Notes: generated by a model from the sequence alone, not told the origin. A stretch of 63,004 nucleotides of DNA from an uncultured Clostridia bacterium (GCA_947631535.1 CANRLU010000002.1:1-63004), one strand, 5' to 3'. Positions 16,895 to 25,594 are shown, counted from the stretch's first letter. Numbers and translations: made by a program.

Positions 16895-18802
16895 ATGAAA
16901 CATCGCTTTATTCTCAAGCGAGCGGCGGCAGTATTTATAGCCGTTATTCTCGCCTGCCTCAGCGTAGGTATGCCGGTAAGCGCCGATACTTCCACTGCAA
17001 GGTCTTACACCGCGTTCAGCGGCAAAAAGGTCATCGACGGCTGGTATCCCGCGTTTATCAGCTGGCAGGAGCCCGACAAAAAGGCAGATTTTATCGCCGC
17101 CTGCCAAAACACCGGCGCCACCATCGAGGTCACCTATACCGGCAACGCCTCAATAAGTCTGCTCTTGCAGAGTTTCCCGAGCGGCGGCAATCACTACACC
17201 TGGGTCACTTATGACACTTCATCGGTGAAAACCTCAGGTGATAAAAAAGTAGCCGTTTTCAGCGCCTCCGGCTTCCTTAACACCTATACCTCCAAAAAGC
17301 ATGAGGACGACGGCTCATATCTCAGGCTCGACAATACCTGCAATTTCGGCATCGGAGGAGAGGGCAACACCGTTTATTCCGTTATCGTAAAGTGGCGGAC
17401 CGACGGCGTGCCGTCGCTCAGCGTTGACCTCGAATCCGAGAATCAGACAATTCAGGGATTCGGAGCCTCCTACACCTGGTATGGCGACTGGGTAACGATG
17501 ACGAGCGCTGCCAACAGAGAGCAGATATTCGACTGGATATTCAAAGACTGCGAATTCAACGTCCTTAGATTCCGCGACCTTCACCGTGTGCGCGCCTACG
17601 GAGGCAGCTTTGAAGACACCAACTACCGCACCCGCGCCTACAAGGCATATTACGACGCCGCCGTGAGCCGCGGGATAGACCCGATAGTTCTGGTGACGAG
17701 CTGGGGCGAATACCGCGACGAGGACTGGGTGCAGTTCGTTGACAGGGGGACTCACCAGACTTGGCAGGGCAACGTCCCGTGGACATATTATACCCTCAAA
17801 AAGGATTCAAAGGGCAACTACCGCTATAACGACCTCGCGAAATTCTGCGTTGAGTCGGTGAAGCTCTTCAACGACGCCGGCATACCCGTCGATTACTTCT
17901 CGATCTCCAACGAGGTAGAGCTCCAGGACGACCGTATGGACGAAAACGGCAACCCGCGCGATTATTCCGGCTTCTTCTTCGACACCGTGGAAACCGAATA
18001 TGCCTGCTCTTACGCCAAGGCGTATATAGCCGTTTACGACGCTTTCCAGAAAGCCTTCGGAGATAAGGCCCCCAAGCTCCTTGCCCCCGAAACTATGTCC
18101 GCGACTCCGAGTCTGATAAAATCTTACGTCGATCCGATAATCAAGGAACGTCCCGAGACCGTCACCGATATAGCCCACCACCTCTACGGCAGTGCCAACA
18201 CCGCCTCCGACTTCGCCCAGATCTCGAGCATGTACTCCGGAAAATATTCAATCTGGCAGACCGAGTGGTATACAAACGACCTCTTTGACCTCTCCTCCGA
18301 AATGATAAGAGAACTCGTCAACGAAAACCTCAACGTTTATCTCTACTGGGACGGCGTGTGGATCCCCGATAACGGCAACTGCCTCATTGAGGTCTCCAAC
18401 GATACCCCCTGGAACAGAAACGCCTATGTTGCCCGCCGCGGCCCGCACTACATTATGGAGCACTTCTCAAAGTACATCAAGAACGGCTATATCAGAGTCG
18501 ATACGAGCTCATACGCTTCAGGTTCCGAATTTGCGGCGTTTAAGTCTCCCGAGGGCGACAAGCTTGTTATAGTCGCGCTCAACAGGGGAACGAGCAGTGA
18601 AAAGCTCAAGCTCGATGTCGGTGAAAAGGTTCTCAAGTCAAAAGTCCTGCGCTCGACCATCAACACCACCGACCCTGCGCAGGAGCAGAAAAAGAACTCC
18701 TATATGAAAGAGGTAAAGACCACCGTCAGCGACGGCGGCACCATCACTCTTCCCGCGAAGACCCTCACGACTATCGTTCTCGACCTCGAGACCGAAGAGT
18801 GA
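16895..18802 (+). CDS. secreted glycoside hydrolase, GH30-like (xylanase/glucosidase type)
   Basis: A 635-residue exported enzyme. The signal peptide ends near VSA (about residue 30). Residues 35-175 form a separate module without a family I recognise (a carbohydrate-binding role is an inference). The catalytic (beta/alpha)8 domain starts at IQGFGASYTWYGDW (about 187). The likely acid/base is Glu340 in SISNEVE and the likely nucleophile Glu457 in IWQTEWY. The C-terminal beta-domain (YIMEHFSKYIKNGYIRVD onwards) ends with KTLTTIVLDL, as in GH30 glucuronoxylanases. The exact substrate (xylan, other beta-glucan) cannot be told. No anchor, dockerin or transporter is nearby. Confidence 0.8.
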   Translation: MKHRFILKRAAAVFIAVILACLSVGMPVSADTSTARSYTAFSGKKVIDGWYPAFISWQEPDKKADFIAACQNTGATIEVTYTGNASISLLLQSFPSGGNHYTWVTYDTSSVKTSGDKKVAVFSASGFLNTYTSKKHEDDGSYLRLDNTCNFGIGGEGNTVYSVIVKWRTDGVPSLSVDLESENQTIQGFGASYTWYGDWVTMTSAANREQIFDWIFKDCEFNVLRFRDLHRVRAYGGSFEDTNYRTRAYKAYYDAAVSRGIDPIVLVTSWGEYRDEDWVQFVDRGTHQTWQGNVPWTYYTLKKDSKGNYRYNDLAKFCVESVKLFNDAGIPVDYFSISNEVELQDDRMDENGNPRDYSGFFFDTVETEYACSYAKAYIAVYDAFQKAFGDKAPKLLAPETMSATPSLIKSYVDPIIKERPETVTDIAHHLYGSANTASDFAQISSMYSGKYSIWQTEWYTNDLFDLSSEMIRELVNENLNVYLYWDGVWIPDNGNCLIEVSNDTPWNRNAYVARRGPHYIMEHFSKYIKNGYIRVDTSSYASGSEFAAFKSPEGDKLVIVALNRGTSSEKLKLDVGEKVLKSKVLRSTINTTDPAQEQKKNSYMKEVKTTVSDGGTITLPAKTLTTIVLDLETEE

Positions 18803-19033
18803 TTTGAGCAAAAAAGCGATGCTTTGCCAAGCAAAAGCATTAAAATTTCTTGTAAAATTAACACAAATTTTACATTTTTCATGCAACATTTTACCGATTT
18901 TTGCACAATAACCGATTTTGCCAAGAAATATTAAGAAAAGATTGTATAAATTGGCTATAGTAAAATTGACCGGTTTAATGTATAATAATGACACAAAAGC
19001 GTTTTCGCTTAAAAATCAAGGAGGTTTTCAATT

Positions 19034-19312
19034 ATGAAGAAATTACTTGCTCTGCTTCTGGCTGCGGCTATGGTCATCTCTATGCTCACTGTCGTTGCTT
19101 TTGCCGAAGGCACCGGAAATGAATCCGATGTTGAGGGCGGCGACGAAATGAACGCCGGAGATGTTTCCGAGACTCCCAGCGAAGGTGGAACTGCTGAGCC
19201 CGCTCCCACTCCCGCTGAGACCGAGGATACCAACCCTCCCACGGGCGTAGCTCTTGCTGTAGTTCCCATGATGGTTGCTGCCGCTGCTGCTGTTGTTTCC
19301 AAGAAGCACTAA
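19034..19312 (+). CDS. 92-residue secreted mini-protein with an NPPTG sorting-like tail
   Basis: Three parts only: a signal peptide (1-25, ending VVAFA), an acidic Glu/Thr/Pro-rich linker (about 26-65), and a C-terminal NPPTG followed by a 20-residue hydrophobic segment and KKH. The tail looks like a cell-wall sorting signal, with NPPTG in place of LPxTG; a plain membrane anchor is the alternative. No sortase gene lies in the window. AAGGAGG lies upstream and a strong terminator follows directly, suggesting high expression from its own transcript. A TATAAT -10 is seen at 18979-18984 with no clear -35. The upstream 230 bases otherwise show only AT-rich leader sequence. Confidence 0.7.
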   Translation: MKKLLALLLAAAMVISMLTVVAFAEGTGNESDVEGGDEMNAGDVSETPSEGGTAEPAPTPAETEDTNPPTGVALAVVPMMVAAAAAVVSKKH

Positions 19313-19336
19313 TCGTTTATTAAAGTAAACATTCAG

Positions 19337-19362
19337 AAGCGCCCTTTTGGGCGCTTTTGTTT
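19337..19362 (+). terminator. intrinsic terminator of the mini-protein gene
   Basis: Perfect 8-bp stem AAGCGCCC / GGGCGCTT with TTTT loop, followed by TTGTTTTG, 24 bases after the stop codon. Confidence 0.85.
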
Positions 19363-19466
19363 TGCCGTTTTGTTTTGCGCTTTAACGCGGTTATTTATTA
19401 TGACGACAAATTCGGTGTTATTTTTTCAACCTTTATATTTAAATCGACAATCTTGCGTCCGACCTG

Positions 19467-19495
19467 TTGACAACGCCGCCGCAGAATGTTAAAAT
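19467..19495 (+). promoter_or_regulatory. sigma-A promoter of fhs
   Basis: TTGACA (19467-19472), 17-base spacer, TAAAAT (19490-19495), 56 bases before the fhs ATG. No tetrahydrofolate riboswitch is recognisable in the short leader. Confidence 0.65.
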
Positions 19496-19550
19496 TTCGG
19501 TAGAAAAATGTGAGTCTGACAATAGTTTGCTCAGAGAAAAGGAGTTAATT

Positions 19551-21227
19551 ATGGCGTATCTTACTGACATTGAAATCGCGCAGAGCACACCGCTCAAGCC
19601 TATCACCGAAATCGCAGAGAAGGCGGGCATAAACCCCGATCACCTCGAACAGTACGGCCGCTACAAGGCAAAGCTTGATAACCGCCTTATCCTCAGATCC
19701 GGTCGTCCCGACGGCAAGCTCGTTCTGGTAACGGCCATCACTCCCACCCCCGCGGGCGAGGGCAAGACCACCACTACGATAGGCCTTGCCGACGGTCTGC
19801 GCAGGCTCGGGAAAAATTCCGTCGTAGCGCTCAGAGAGCCTTCGCTCGGCCCCGTTTTCGGAATAAAGGGAGGAGCTGCGGGCGGCGGCTATGCTCAGGT
19901 AGTCCCTATGGAAGACATCAACCTTCACTTTACCGGCGATTTCCACGCAATAGGCGCTGCAAACAACCTTCTTGCCGCGATGATTGACAATCACATCTAC
20001 CAGGGCAACGCCCTCAACATCGACCCGAGAAAGATCACCTGGAAACGCTGCGTAGATATGAATGACCGCCAGCTCCGCTTTGTTGTGGACGGTCTCGGCG
20101 GAAAGGCCAACGGCACCCCGCGCGAAGACGGCTACGATATCACCGTTGCGAGCGAGATAATGGCCGTATTCTGCCTTGCGAGCGACATCGACGACCTCAA
20201 GGCGAGGCTTTCGCGCATAGTCGTCGGCTACACCTACGACGACAAGCCGGTCACCGCAGGCGAGCTCAAAGCCGTCGGCGCGATGACGGCCCTCCTCAAA
20301 GACGCCATAAACCCCAACCTTGTCCAGACTCTTGAGGGCACCCCCGCGATAGTCCACGGCGGACCGTTTGCAAATATCGCCCACGGCTGCAACTCGGTTA
20401 TCGCGACCCGCACCGCCTTAAAGCTCGGCGACTACGCCGTTACCGAAGCCGGCTTCGGAGCCGATCTCGGAGCAGAGAAGTTCCTCGACATCAAATGCCG
20501 TATGGCCGGCCTCACGCCCGACGCAGTGGTCATCGTTGCGACGGTAAGAGCTCTCAAGATGCACGGCGGCCTGCCCAAAACCGAGCTCGGCAGCGAAGAC
20601 CTCGCCGCTCTCGAAAAGGGCATACCAAACCTTATGCGCCACGTCTCGAACATAAAGAACGTCTACGGCCTGCCCGCGGTAGTAGCCGTCAACCGCTTCC
20701 CGACCGATACCGACGCCGAGATAGAGCTCGTCATCAAAAAGTGTGCAGAGCTCGGCGTAAAGGCGGTTCTGAGCGACGTCTGGGCCAAGGGCGGCGAAGG
20801 CGGAAAAGAGCTCGCCGAAGAGGTCATTCGCCTCTGTGAGGAGGAGAAGCCCGACTTCAGGTTCTCCTACGAGCTCGACCTGACCATCGAGAAGAAGATT
20901 GAGGCGGTCGTAAAGCGCGTCTACGGCGGCGACGGCGTTATCTTCCAGCCGGCAGCCTCGAAGGAGATAGCGCGGCTCACGGCGCTCGGCTACGGAAACT
21001 GTCCGGTTTGCATCGCGAAGACGCAGTACAGCTTTTCCGACGACCCGACCAAGCTCGGTGCGCCTACGGGCTTCACCGTTACCGTAAAGAGCGTAAAGGT
21101 ATCTGCGGGCGCGGGGTTCATTGTAGCACTCACCGGCGACATCTTAACGATGCCGGGTCTGCCCAAAGTCCCCGCGGCGGAAAAGATCGACGTCGATTCC
21201 GACGGCAAGATAAGCGGTCTGTTCTGA
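19551..21227 (+). CDS. fhs: formate--tetrahydrofolate ligase
   Basis: Activates formate with ATP to 10-formyl-THF, feeding one-carbon units to purines, fMet-tRNA or the Wood-Ljungdahl methyl branch. 558 residues, the standard length. The P-loop is [14 protein letters not shown] at about 65-78, followed by the family segment [22 protein letters not shown] (given here in two parts: [13 protein letters not shown] and AAGGGYAQV), [17 protein letters not shown] and the C-terminal [13 protein letters not shown]. The ATG is set by AAAAGGAG 7 bases upstream. It is monocistronic with its own promoter and terminator. Confidence 0.97.
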   Translation: MAYLTDIEIAQSTPLKPITEIAEKAGINPDHLEQYGRYKAKLDNRLILRSGRPDGKLVLVTAITPTPAGEGKTTTTIGLADGLRRLGKNSVVALREPSLGPVFGIKGGAAGGGYAQVVPMEDINLHFTGDFHAIGAANNLLAAMIDNHIYQGNALNIDPRKITWKRCVDMNDRQLRFVVDGLGGKANGTPREDGYDITVASEIMAVFCLASDIDDLKARLSRIVVGYTYDDKPVTAGELKAVGAMTALLKDAINPNLVQTLEGTPAIVHGGPFANIAHGCNSVIATRTALKLGDYAVTEAGFGADLGAEKFLDIKCRMAGLTPDAVVIVATVRALKMHGGLPKTELGSEDLAALEKGIPNLMRHVSNIKNVYGLPAVVAVNRFPTDTDAEIELVIKKCAELGVKAVLSDVWAKGGEGGKELAEEVIRLCEEEKPDFRFSYELDLTIEKKIEAVVKRVYGGDGVIFQPAASKEIARLTALGYGNCPVCIAKTQYSFSDDPTKLGAPTGFTVTVKSVKVSAGAGFIVALTGDILTMPGLPKVPAAEKIDVDSDGKISGLF

Positions 21228-21241
21228 TACATATATGATAG

Positions 21242-21269
21242 GGGAGCCTGCTCCGGCTCCCTTTTCTTT
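21242..21269 (+). terminator. intrinsic terminator of fhs
   Basis: Stem GGGAGCC / GGCTCCC with six-base loop, followed by TTTTCTTTTT, 15 bases after the stop. Confidence 0.85.
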
Positions 21270-21302
21270 TTGTCGCTTTTTAGCACTCTTTTTGCTTAGC
21301 TG

Positions 21303-21329
21303 TTAGCACTTAACGCATTTGACTGCTAA
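21303..21329 (+). promoter_or_regulatory. CIRCE operator (HrcA-binding) upstream of hsp20
   Basis: TTAGCACTT, nine bases, GACTGCTAA. Compared with the known CIRCE consensus (TTAGCACTC-N9-GAGTGCTAA) each arm has one mismatch and the spacing is exact. An additional perfect left half-site TTAGCACTC lies at 21280-21288. The position, 143 bases before the hsp20 start, implies a leader; a possible TATATT -10 lies near 21378 but without a convincing -35. Confidence 0.75.
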
Positions 21330-21472
21330 AATTCAGCTAAACATCACCGTTTCATCACACAGCCATCATAAACAGGGTATATATTGATAATCGTCGAAGG
21401 GAAAAAGAACCCCGAGGCAAATAAAAAGTCCAAAACCACATACAATATAGTATCCTAAAGGAGGAAATCACA

Positions 21473-21904
21473 ATGTTAGTACCTTATGTAAGAAGAAATC
21501 TTTCAGCCTTTGACCCGTTCCGTGAGCTCGATGAGCTCGAGCGTTCGCTCTTTGGCAGCAACGACGGCAAGGTTGCCGCTTTCTCGACCGATATCCGCGA
21601 CAACGGCAGCGAGTTCATTCTCGAGGCCGATCTCCCCGGCGTCAAGAAGGAAGACATCAAGCTCGACCTTTCCGACAACATTCTCACCATCTCCGCCGAG
21701 CGCCACTCGGAATACGAGGAGAAGGACAAGAAGGGCAACTACGTCCGCTGCGAGCGCTCGTTCGGCTCCTACCAGCGCAGCTTTGACACCACCGGCATCG
21801 ACGTCGATAAGATCGACGCCGAGTTCAAGGACGGCGTCCTCAAGCTCACAATGCCGAAGCTCGTCGAGAAGAAGCCCGAGCCCAAGCGCCTCGAAATCAG
21901 ATAA
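21473..21904 (+). CDS. small heat-shock protein, Hsp20/alpha-crystallin family
   Basis: ATP-independent holdase of 143 residues. The N-terminus (RRNLSAFDPFRELDELERSLF) is the usual variable arm. The alpha-crystallin domain spans about 38-135, with EADLPGVKKEDIKLDL, the strand GNYVRCERSFGSYQRSF and the A-x-x-x-n-G-V-L equivalent AEFKDGVLKLTMPK. A short C-terminal tail (KKPEPKRLEIR) carries an IXI-like end. The RBS is AAAGGAGG. Heat-shock control through the upstream CIRCE element is likely. Confidence 0.95.
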   Translation: MLVPYVRRNLSAFDPFRELDELERSLFGSNDGKVAAFSTDIRDNGSEFILEADLPGVKKEDIKLDLSDNILTISAERHSEYEEKDKKGNYVRCERSFGSYQRSFDTTGIDVDKIDAEFKDGVLKLTMPKLVEKKPEPKRLEIR

Positions 21905-21915
21905 GGCAAAAAAAT

Positions 21916-21946
21916 CCGGCGTCCCGCAAAGGGGCGCCGGTTTTTT
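21916..21946. terminator. bidirectional terminator between hsp20 and uraA
   Basis: Ten-bp stem CCGGCGTCCC / GGGGCGCCGG (one G-T wobble), followed on the plus strand by TTTTTT and on the minus strand by a T-rich run. It serves the convergent hsp20 and pyrR-uraA transcripts. Confidence 0.9.
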
Positions 21947-21961
21947 GTTGTAAGCCTATGA

Positions 21962-23326
21962 TTATTTCTCAGCCTTTTTGTGACCGAGTATCTGGTTCAC
22001 GATGATGCCGAGAATGAGCGCGGTTGCGATAGAGGTTACGGTAACGGAGCCGAAGTTGAGCGCGAGGCCGCCGATGCCGCAGATGAGTATGGTCGAGACG
22101 ACGAAGAGGTTTCTGTTTTCCTCGAGGTCAACTTTCTGGACCATCTTAAGTCCAGATACAGCGATGAAGCCGTAGAGCGCTATGCAGACGCCGCCCATTA
22201 CGCAGCTCGGAATGGAGTTGACGAAAGCGACGAACGGCGCGAAGAACGAAACGATTATCGCAAGAACTGCGGTGGTGATTATGGTAGCAACGGAGGCGTT
22301 GCCGGTGATAGCCACGCAGGCCACGGATTCGCCGTATGTAGTGTTGGGGCAGCCTCCGAAGAACGCGCCGACCATCGAGCCTACGCCGTCGCCGAGGAGG
22401 GTCCTCGAAAGTCCGGGGTCTTCAAGAAGGTCTTTTTCGATAATGGAGGAAATGTTTTTGTGGTCGGCTATATGCTCGGCAAATACGACGAGCGCAACGG
22501 GAACGTAGGCCGTGGCAATGGTGCCGATATACTGCCCGCTGATGCCGCTGAATCCGCCGAGAGCTCTGATGAACGTAAATTCGGGAAGCTGGAGGAATGT
22601 CTTGAGCCCTACGCCGCCATCAACGAGATTCGCAAACGAGCTGAAGCTGATTATCTTGAGCGCGTCAATTCCCGCGAGGTTGCCTATAACGGTGAGGACA
22701 ACTCCGAAAGCATAGCCTGCGAGTATGCCGATGATGAAGGGAATGAGCTTGGTCATCTTCTTGCCGTAGGTCGAGCAGACGGTGGTCACGATGAGTGTGA
22801 TTATTCCGACGAGCACGCATACGAGCGGGTGAGCGACAGCCGAGCCGACGGAATCCTTGACGCCGCCGGTCTGGAGGTCGCTTATGGCGTTTCCGGCGAG
22901 GGAAAGTCCGATTATCGCAACGGTCGGGCCGATAACGACGGTGGGCATAAGCTTATTGAGCCAGCCGACGCCGACGAACTTAACGAGTATCGCGATGACC
23001 ACATATACGAGGCCCGCGAGGATCGCGCCGATGATGAGGCCGAGGTAGCCGACTTCAACGGTGGCCGCTCCCGCGAAAGCCGCCGCCATAGAGCCGAGGA
23101 AGGCAAACGACGAGCCGAGGAAAACAGGGCTGTTGGCCTTGGTGAAAAGAACATAAACGAGTGTGCCGGCTCCCGCGCCGAAGAGCGCCGCCGCAGGGCT
23201 CATACCGTTGCCGGTGATGATCGGGACTGCGAGTGTCGCCGCCATAATGGCGAGGAGCTGCTGGATAGCGAAGACGATCATCTGACCGAACTTCGGCTTA
23301 TCCTTGATGCCGTAGACTAATTTCAT
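21962..23326 (-). CDS. uraA: uracil permease (NCS2 family)
   Basis: Proton-coupled uracil importer with about 14 membrane segments in 454 residues. The N-terminal QQLLAIMAATLAVPII and the NCS2 signature regions are present, including the TTYGESVACVAITGN stretch near residue 330 and the SFAFLGSMAAAF span near residue 75. It is the second gene after pyrR (39-base gap), which fixes the substrate as a pyrimidine: pyrR-uraA (pyrP) is a standard arrangement in Firmicutes. Expression should fall when UMP is high through the leader attenuator. Confidence 0.94.
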   Translation of the reverse strand: MKLVYGIKDKPKFGQMIVFAIQQLLAIMAATLAVPIITGNGMSPAAALFGAGAGTLVYVLFTKANSPVFLGSSFAFLGSMAAAFAGAATVEVGYLGLIIGAILAGLVYVVIAILVKFVGVGWLNKLMPTVVIGPTVAIIGLSLAGNAISDLQTGGVKDSVGSAVAHPLVCVLVGIITLIVTTVCSTYGKKMTKLIPFIIGILAGYAFGVVLTVIGNLAGIDALKIISFSSFANLVDGGVGLKTFLQLPEFTFIRALGGFSGISGQYIGTIATAYVPVALVVFAEHIADHKNISSIIEKDLLEDPGLSRTLLGDGVGSMVGAFFGGCPNTTYGESVACVAITGNASVATIITTAVLAIIVSFFAPFVAFVNSIPSCVMGGVCIALYGFIAVSGLKMVQKVDLEENRNLFVVSTILICGIGGLALNFGSVTVTSIATALILGIIVNQILGHKKAEK

Positions 23327-23365
23327 TTTGACATTCCTCCTATATAGTTGTCGGAAAACGGGGCG

Positions 23366-23908
23366 TCAGCCCTCGCTGTCCGTTAGCGTAACCGCCGTTT
23401 CGCTGTCGAAAGGCGGAATATGCACACAAATCAGCTCGCTGTGCGAGGTGGGGATATTCTTTCCCACAAAATCTGCCCTTATCGGGAGCTCTCTGTGCCC
23501 GCGGTCTATAAGTATCGCGAGCTGTATCGACGCCGGTCTTCCGACCGAGAACACGGCTTCGATCGCCGCCCTTACGGTCCTTCCCGTGTAGAGCACGTCG
23601 TCAACGAGTATCACTTTTTTTCCTGCTATGGAAAAGGGGAGTTCCGTTTTTTTGAGGACCGGCATATCGGAAAGCTTAGAGATATCGTCGCGGTAATAGC
23701 TTATGTCGATATCCCCGCAGGGGACGCGCACGCCCTCGAATTTCAGGATATTGTCGGCTATCATTTCGGCGAGAGCGGCTCCGCGGCGCCTTATCCCCAC
23801 AAGGCATATTCCGTCGGTCCCGCGGTTTTTTTCGAGTATCTCGTGAGAGATCCTCGTCATAGCGCGGATAACGGCGCTCTCTTCCATAAGCACAGCTTTT
23901 ACCGCCAT
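23366..23908 (-). CDS. pyrR: bifunctional pyrimidine regulator PyrR / uracil phosphoribosyltransferase
   Basis: RNA-binding attenuation protein with residual UPRTase activity. The 180-residue protein (standard length) has the type-I PRTase fold; the PRPP loop is VILVDDVLYTGRTVRAA at about 95-111, preceded by LVGIRRRGAALAE. The ATG at 23908 is chosen because AAAGGAGGAG lies directly upstream and it gives the family's normal N-terminus; an extended reading to 23947 would enter the attenuator. It heads the pyrR-uraA operon. Confidence 0.95.
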   Translation of the reverse strand: MAVKAVLMEESAVIRAMTRISHEILEKNRGTDGICLVGIRRRGAALAEMIADNILKFEGVRVPCGDIDISYYRDDISKLSDMPVLKKTELPFSIAGKKVILVDDVLYTGRTVRAAIEAVFSVGRPASIQLAILIDRGHRELPIRADFVGKNIPTSHSELICVHIPPFDSETAVTLTDSEG

Positions 23909-23924
23909 AGCTCCTCCTTTGCCG

Positions 23925-24002
23925 AAAAAAACCCTGTCGCGCCGCAAGGTACGATAGGGTTGATATTGGTTATACCGTATCTTGCGGCATCACTGTACCG
24001 CA
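23925..24002 (-). promoter_or_regulatory. PyrR-responsive attenuator in the pyrR leader
   Basis: Three mutually overlapping hairpins in the minus-strand leader. (1) PyrR-binding loop at 24002-23983: stem around hexaloop CAGTGA, which fits the known CNGNGA loop, with A-T replacing the usual C-G closing pair. (2) Antiterminator: GCCGCAAGATACG (23988-23976) pairs with CGTACCTTGCGGC (23953-23941), 13 bp with one wobble. (3) Terminator: ACCCTATCG (23960-23952) pairs with CGACAGGGT (23939-23931), followed by seven Ts. (1) shares bases with the left arm of (2), and (3) shares bases with its right arm. Confidence 0.9.
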
Positions 24003-24019
24003 TTTAAGATTCTTTGTAA

Positions 24020-24048
24020 AGTATAACACCGCATATTGTGGTTGTCAA
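24020..24048 (-). promoter_or_regulatory. strong sigma-A promoter of pyrR-uraA
   Basis: On the minus strand TTGACA (24043-24048), 17-base spacer, TATACT (24020-24025); transcription would begin just before the PyrR-binding loop. Confidence 0.85.
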
Positions 24049-24090
24049 TAGCAAAAATCAAAATTTTGAGTTAAAATCGGATTTTTTGCA

Positions 24091-24124
24091 TAAAAATTGC
24101 GGGCAGTGCCGAAGCTCCGCCCGC
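24091..24124 (-). terminator. terminator of the sigma-factor gene
   Basis: On the minus strand GCGGGC (24124-24119) pairs with GCCCGC (24104-24099) around a GC-rich loop, followed by AATTTTTA, about 20 bases after the stop codon. Confidence 0.6.
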
Positions 24125-24142
24125 GATGATATGAATCAAATA

Positions 24143-25594
24143 TTACTTTTTATAGGCTATAATTCCCGTGAATTCGTCCTTTGACGGCATTTCGAGAGCT
24201 CCGGTATTTACCGCCGCCGCGCCGAACCAGCCTATCGAATCCCAGAGCGTGATATGAGGGCAGTAGGCGTCTACGAGGTCGAGGAGAGCCTCGGGGGTGT
24301 GGTCCTTGAGGACGGCTGTCTGATCGGCTGCTATGCCCTTTATCATCTCGCTGAAGTCCTCCGACTCCTTTGCAAGAATCTCGACCACCTTGTCCGACTC
24401 CTCCTCGGTGAGCGCAGGGAAGTATTTTCCGCTCACGGCGTCGTCCGTACCGAAGAATCCCCATTCATGGTTGCGGTGCCCTTTGTAGTTTATCTTTGTG
24501 CCGGTGTGACCGTTTACGGTAGAGTAGGTGCCGCTGTAGGAGTTATAGTTATACTTCTTGTCGCTGTCCTCGCAGCCCAGCGCATAGCAGGCTGCCGCGA
24601 AATTCCTGCCGATGTCGGTAAAGTTTCCGCCCTTGTCGTTAAGGCTTAAACCGGCAATGATGAGCGGAGTCATAAAGTCCCAGAGCAGGAGGTTGTCGGA
24701 AAGGTCGCAGCCCGCAAAGCCTATCTTTCTGAGCTCGGGGAGCTTTGCTCTTACGCTGTCTAAAATCCTCTTGAGCTCGGCGGAATACTTTCTGTCGAGC
24801 ATATCGAACATCTCGTCGAAGTATTCCTTCGAGAATATCAGCAGGTTGGTCTGATACTTCCTCTCGCCTCTCTTGACGATGAAGCCGTATTTTTCGAGCG
24901 TTTTTACCTCGTCTTCAAGATATACGCTCGCGACGCCGAGCTCGACCGAGAGCTGCTCTATGGTCTGGGGCTCCTGATAAGCCGAAAGCAGTATCTGCCC
25001 GGGTATCTTTCTTTGAAACAGGTTGATGAATTCGTCGTTGTCGTCGCCTATTGATATAGCCATAAACTTAAAGGGCTGGGGGTTGAAGCTTTTTTCTCCG
25101 AACTGTCTTTCCATAGCGATGCCTTCTTTCAAAATTTTTCTCGATTGGAACAGGTTGAACTTTACCGTCTGAACCGTAAGGCCGTATTTTTCGGCGATGT
25201 CCTTTACCGACATACCCCCGTAATAATGGGCGACGGTGCATAGGCGGTATTTTTCCGACAGAAAAGCGAGCTCGCGTCTGAGGACGTTTTCCTGCTCTTT
25301 TTCACAGAGGTCGTCTTCAAAGTCCGTGCCGTCGGGTATCTCCTCGTCGAGCTCGGCGGAGGTATGCCTTGAGTTTTTGCGCAGGTAGTGCTTATATGTG
25401 TTGGCAGCTACCTTCCAGACGAAGCCGAAAAATGCGTCGTCGCATTTGAGATTCGGCGCGCTCTTCAAAACCGCAAGGATTATATCCGAGCAGAGGTCCT
25501 CCGCCTTGTAGGGGTCAGAGGTCTTATGAAGCGACCATAAATAGAGTGTGCGCATGTTTTCCGAGATGAGTTCTCCTGCTTTTTGTGTCGTCAT
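24143..25594 (-). CDS. ECF-type RNA polymerase sigma factor with a long C-terminal extension
   Basis: A 483-residue protein; ordinary ECF factors are about 160-200. Residues 10-75 resemble sigma region 2 (AEDLCSDIILAVLK, then FFGFVWKVAANTYKHYLRK at 2.4). Residues about 110-160 are region 4 with the helix-turn-helix MSVKDIAEKYGLTVQTVKFNLFQSRKILK. A winged-helix-like segment follows (about 195-255; TIEQLSVELGVASVYLEDEVKTL). The last 230 residues, with an aromatic/Gly/Asn-rich stretch (about 365-400), match nothing I know. No anti-sigma gene adjoins it, so the extension may be the sensor. The ATG has AGGTGA upstream. The true promoter targets are unknown. Confidence 0.8.
   Translation of the reverse strand: MTTQKAGELISENMRTLYLWSLHKTSDPYKAEDLCSDIILAVLKSAPNLKCDDAFFGFVWKVAANTYKHYLRKNSRHTSAELDEEIPDGTDFEDDLCEKEQENVLRRELAFLSEKYRLCTVAHYYGGMSVKDIAEKYGLTVQTVKFNLFQSRKILKEGIAMERQFGEKSFNPQPFKFMAISIGDDNDEFINLFQRKIPGQILLSAYQEPQTIEQLSVELGVASVYLEDEVKTLEKYGFIVKRGERKYQTNLLIFSKEYFDEMFDMLDRKYSAELKRILDSVRAKLPELRKIGFAGCDLSDNLLLWDFMTPLIIAGLSLNDKGGNFTDIGRNFAAACYALGCEDSDKKYNYNSYSGTYSTVNGHTGTKINYKGHRNHEWGFFGTDDAVSGKYFPALTEEESDKVVEILAKESEDFSEMIKGIAADQTAVLKDHTPEALLDLVDAYCPHITLWDSIGWFGAAAVNTGALEMPSKDEFTGIIAYKK

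Noticed and set aside
19370-19550. Possible tetrahydrofolate riboswitch before fhs
   Set aside because: Only about 55 bases separate promoter and start codon, and no conserved riboswitch core is visible.
21980-23320. A 446-codon open frame on the plus strand opposite uraA
   Set aside because: It is the antisense shadow of a GC-rich membrane-protein gene; its translation is an implausible Asp/Glu/Arg-rich string, it has no ribosome site, and uraA itself is a clear family member in its operon.
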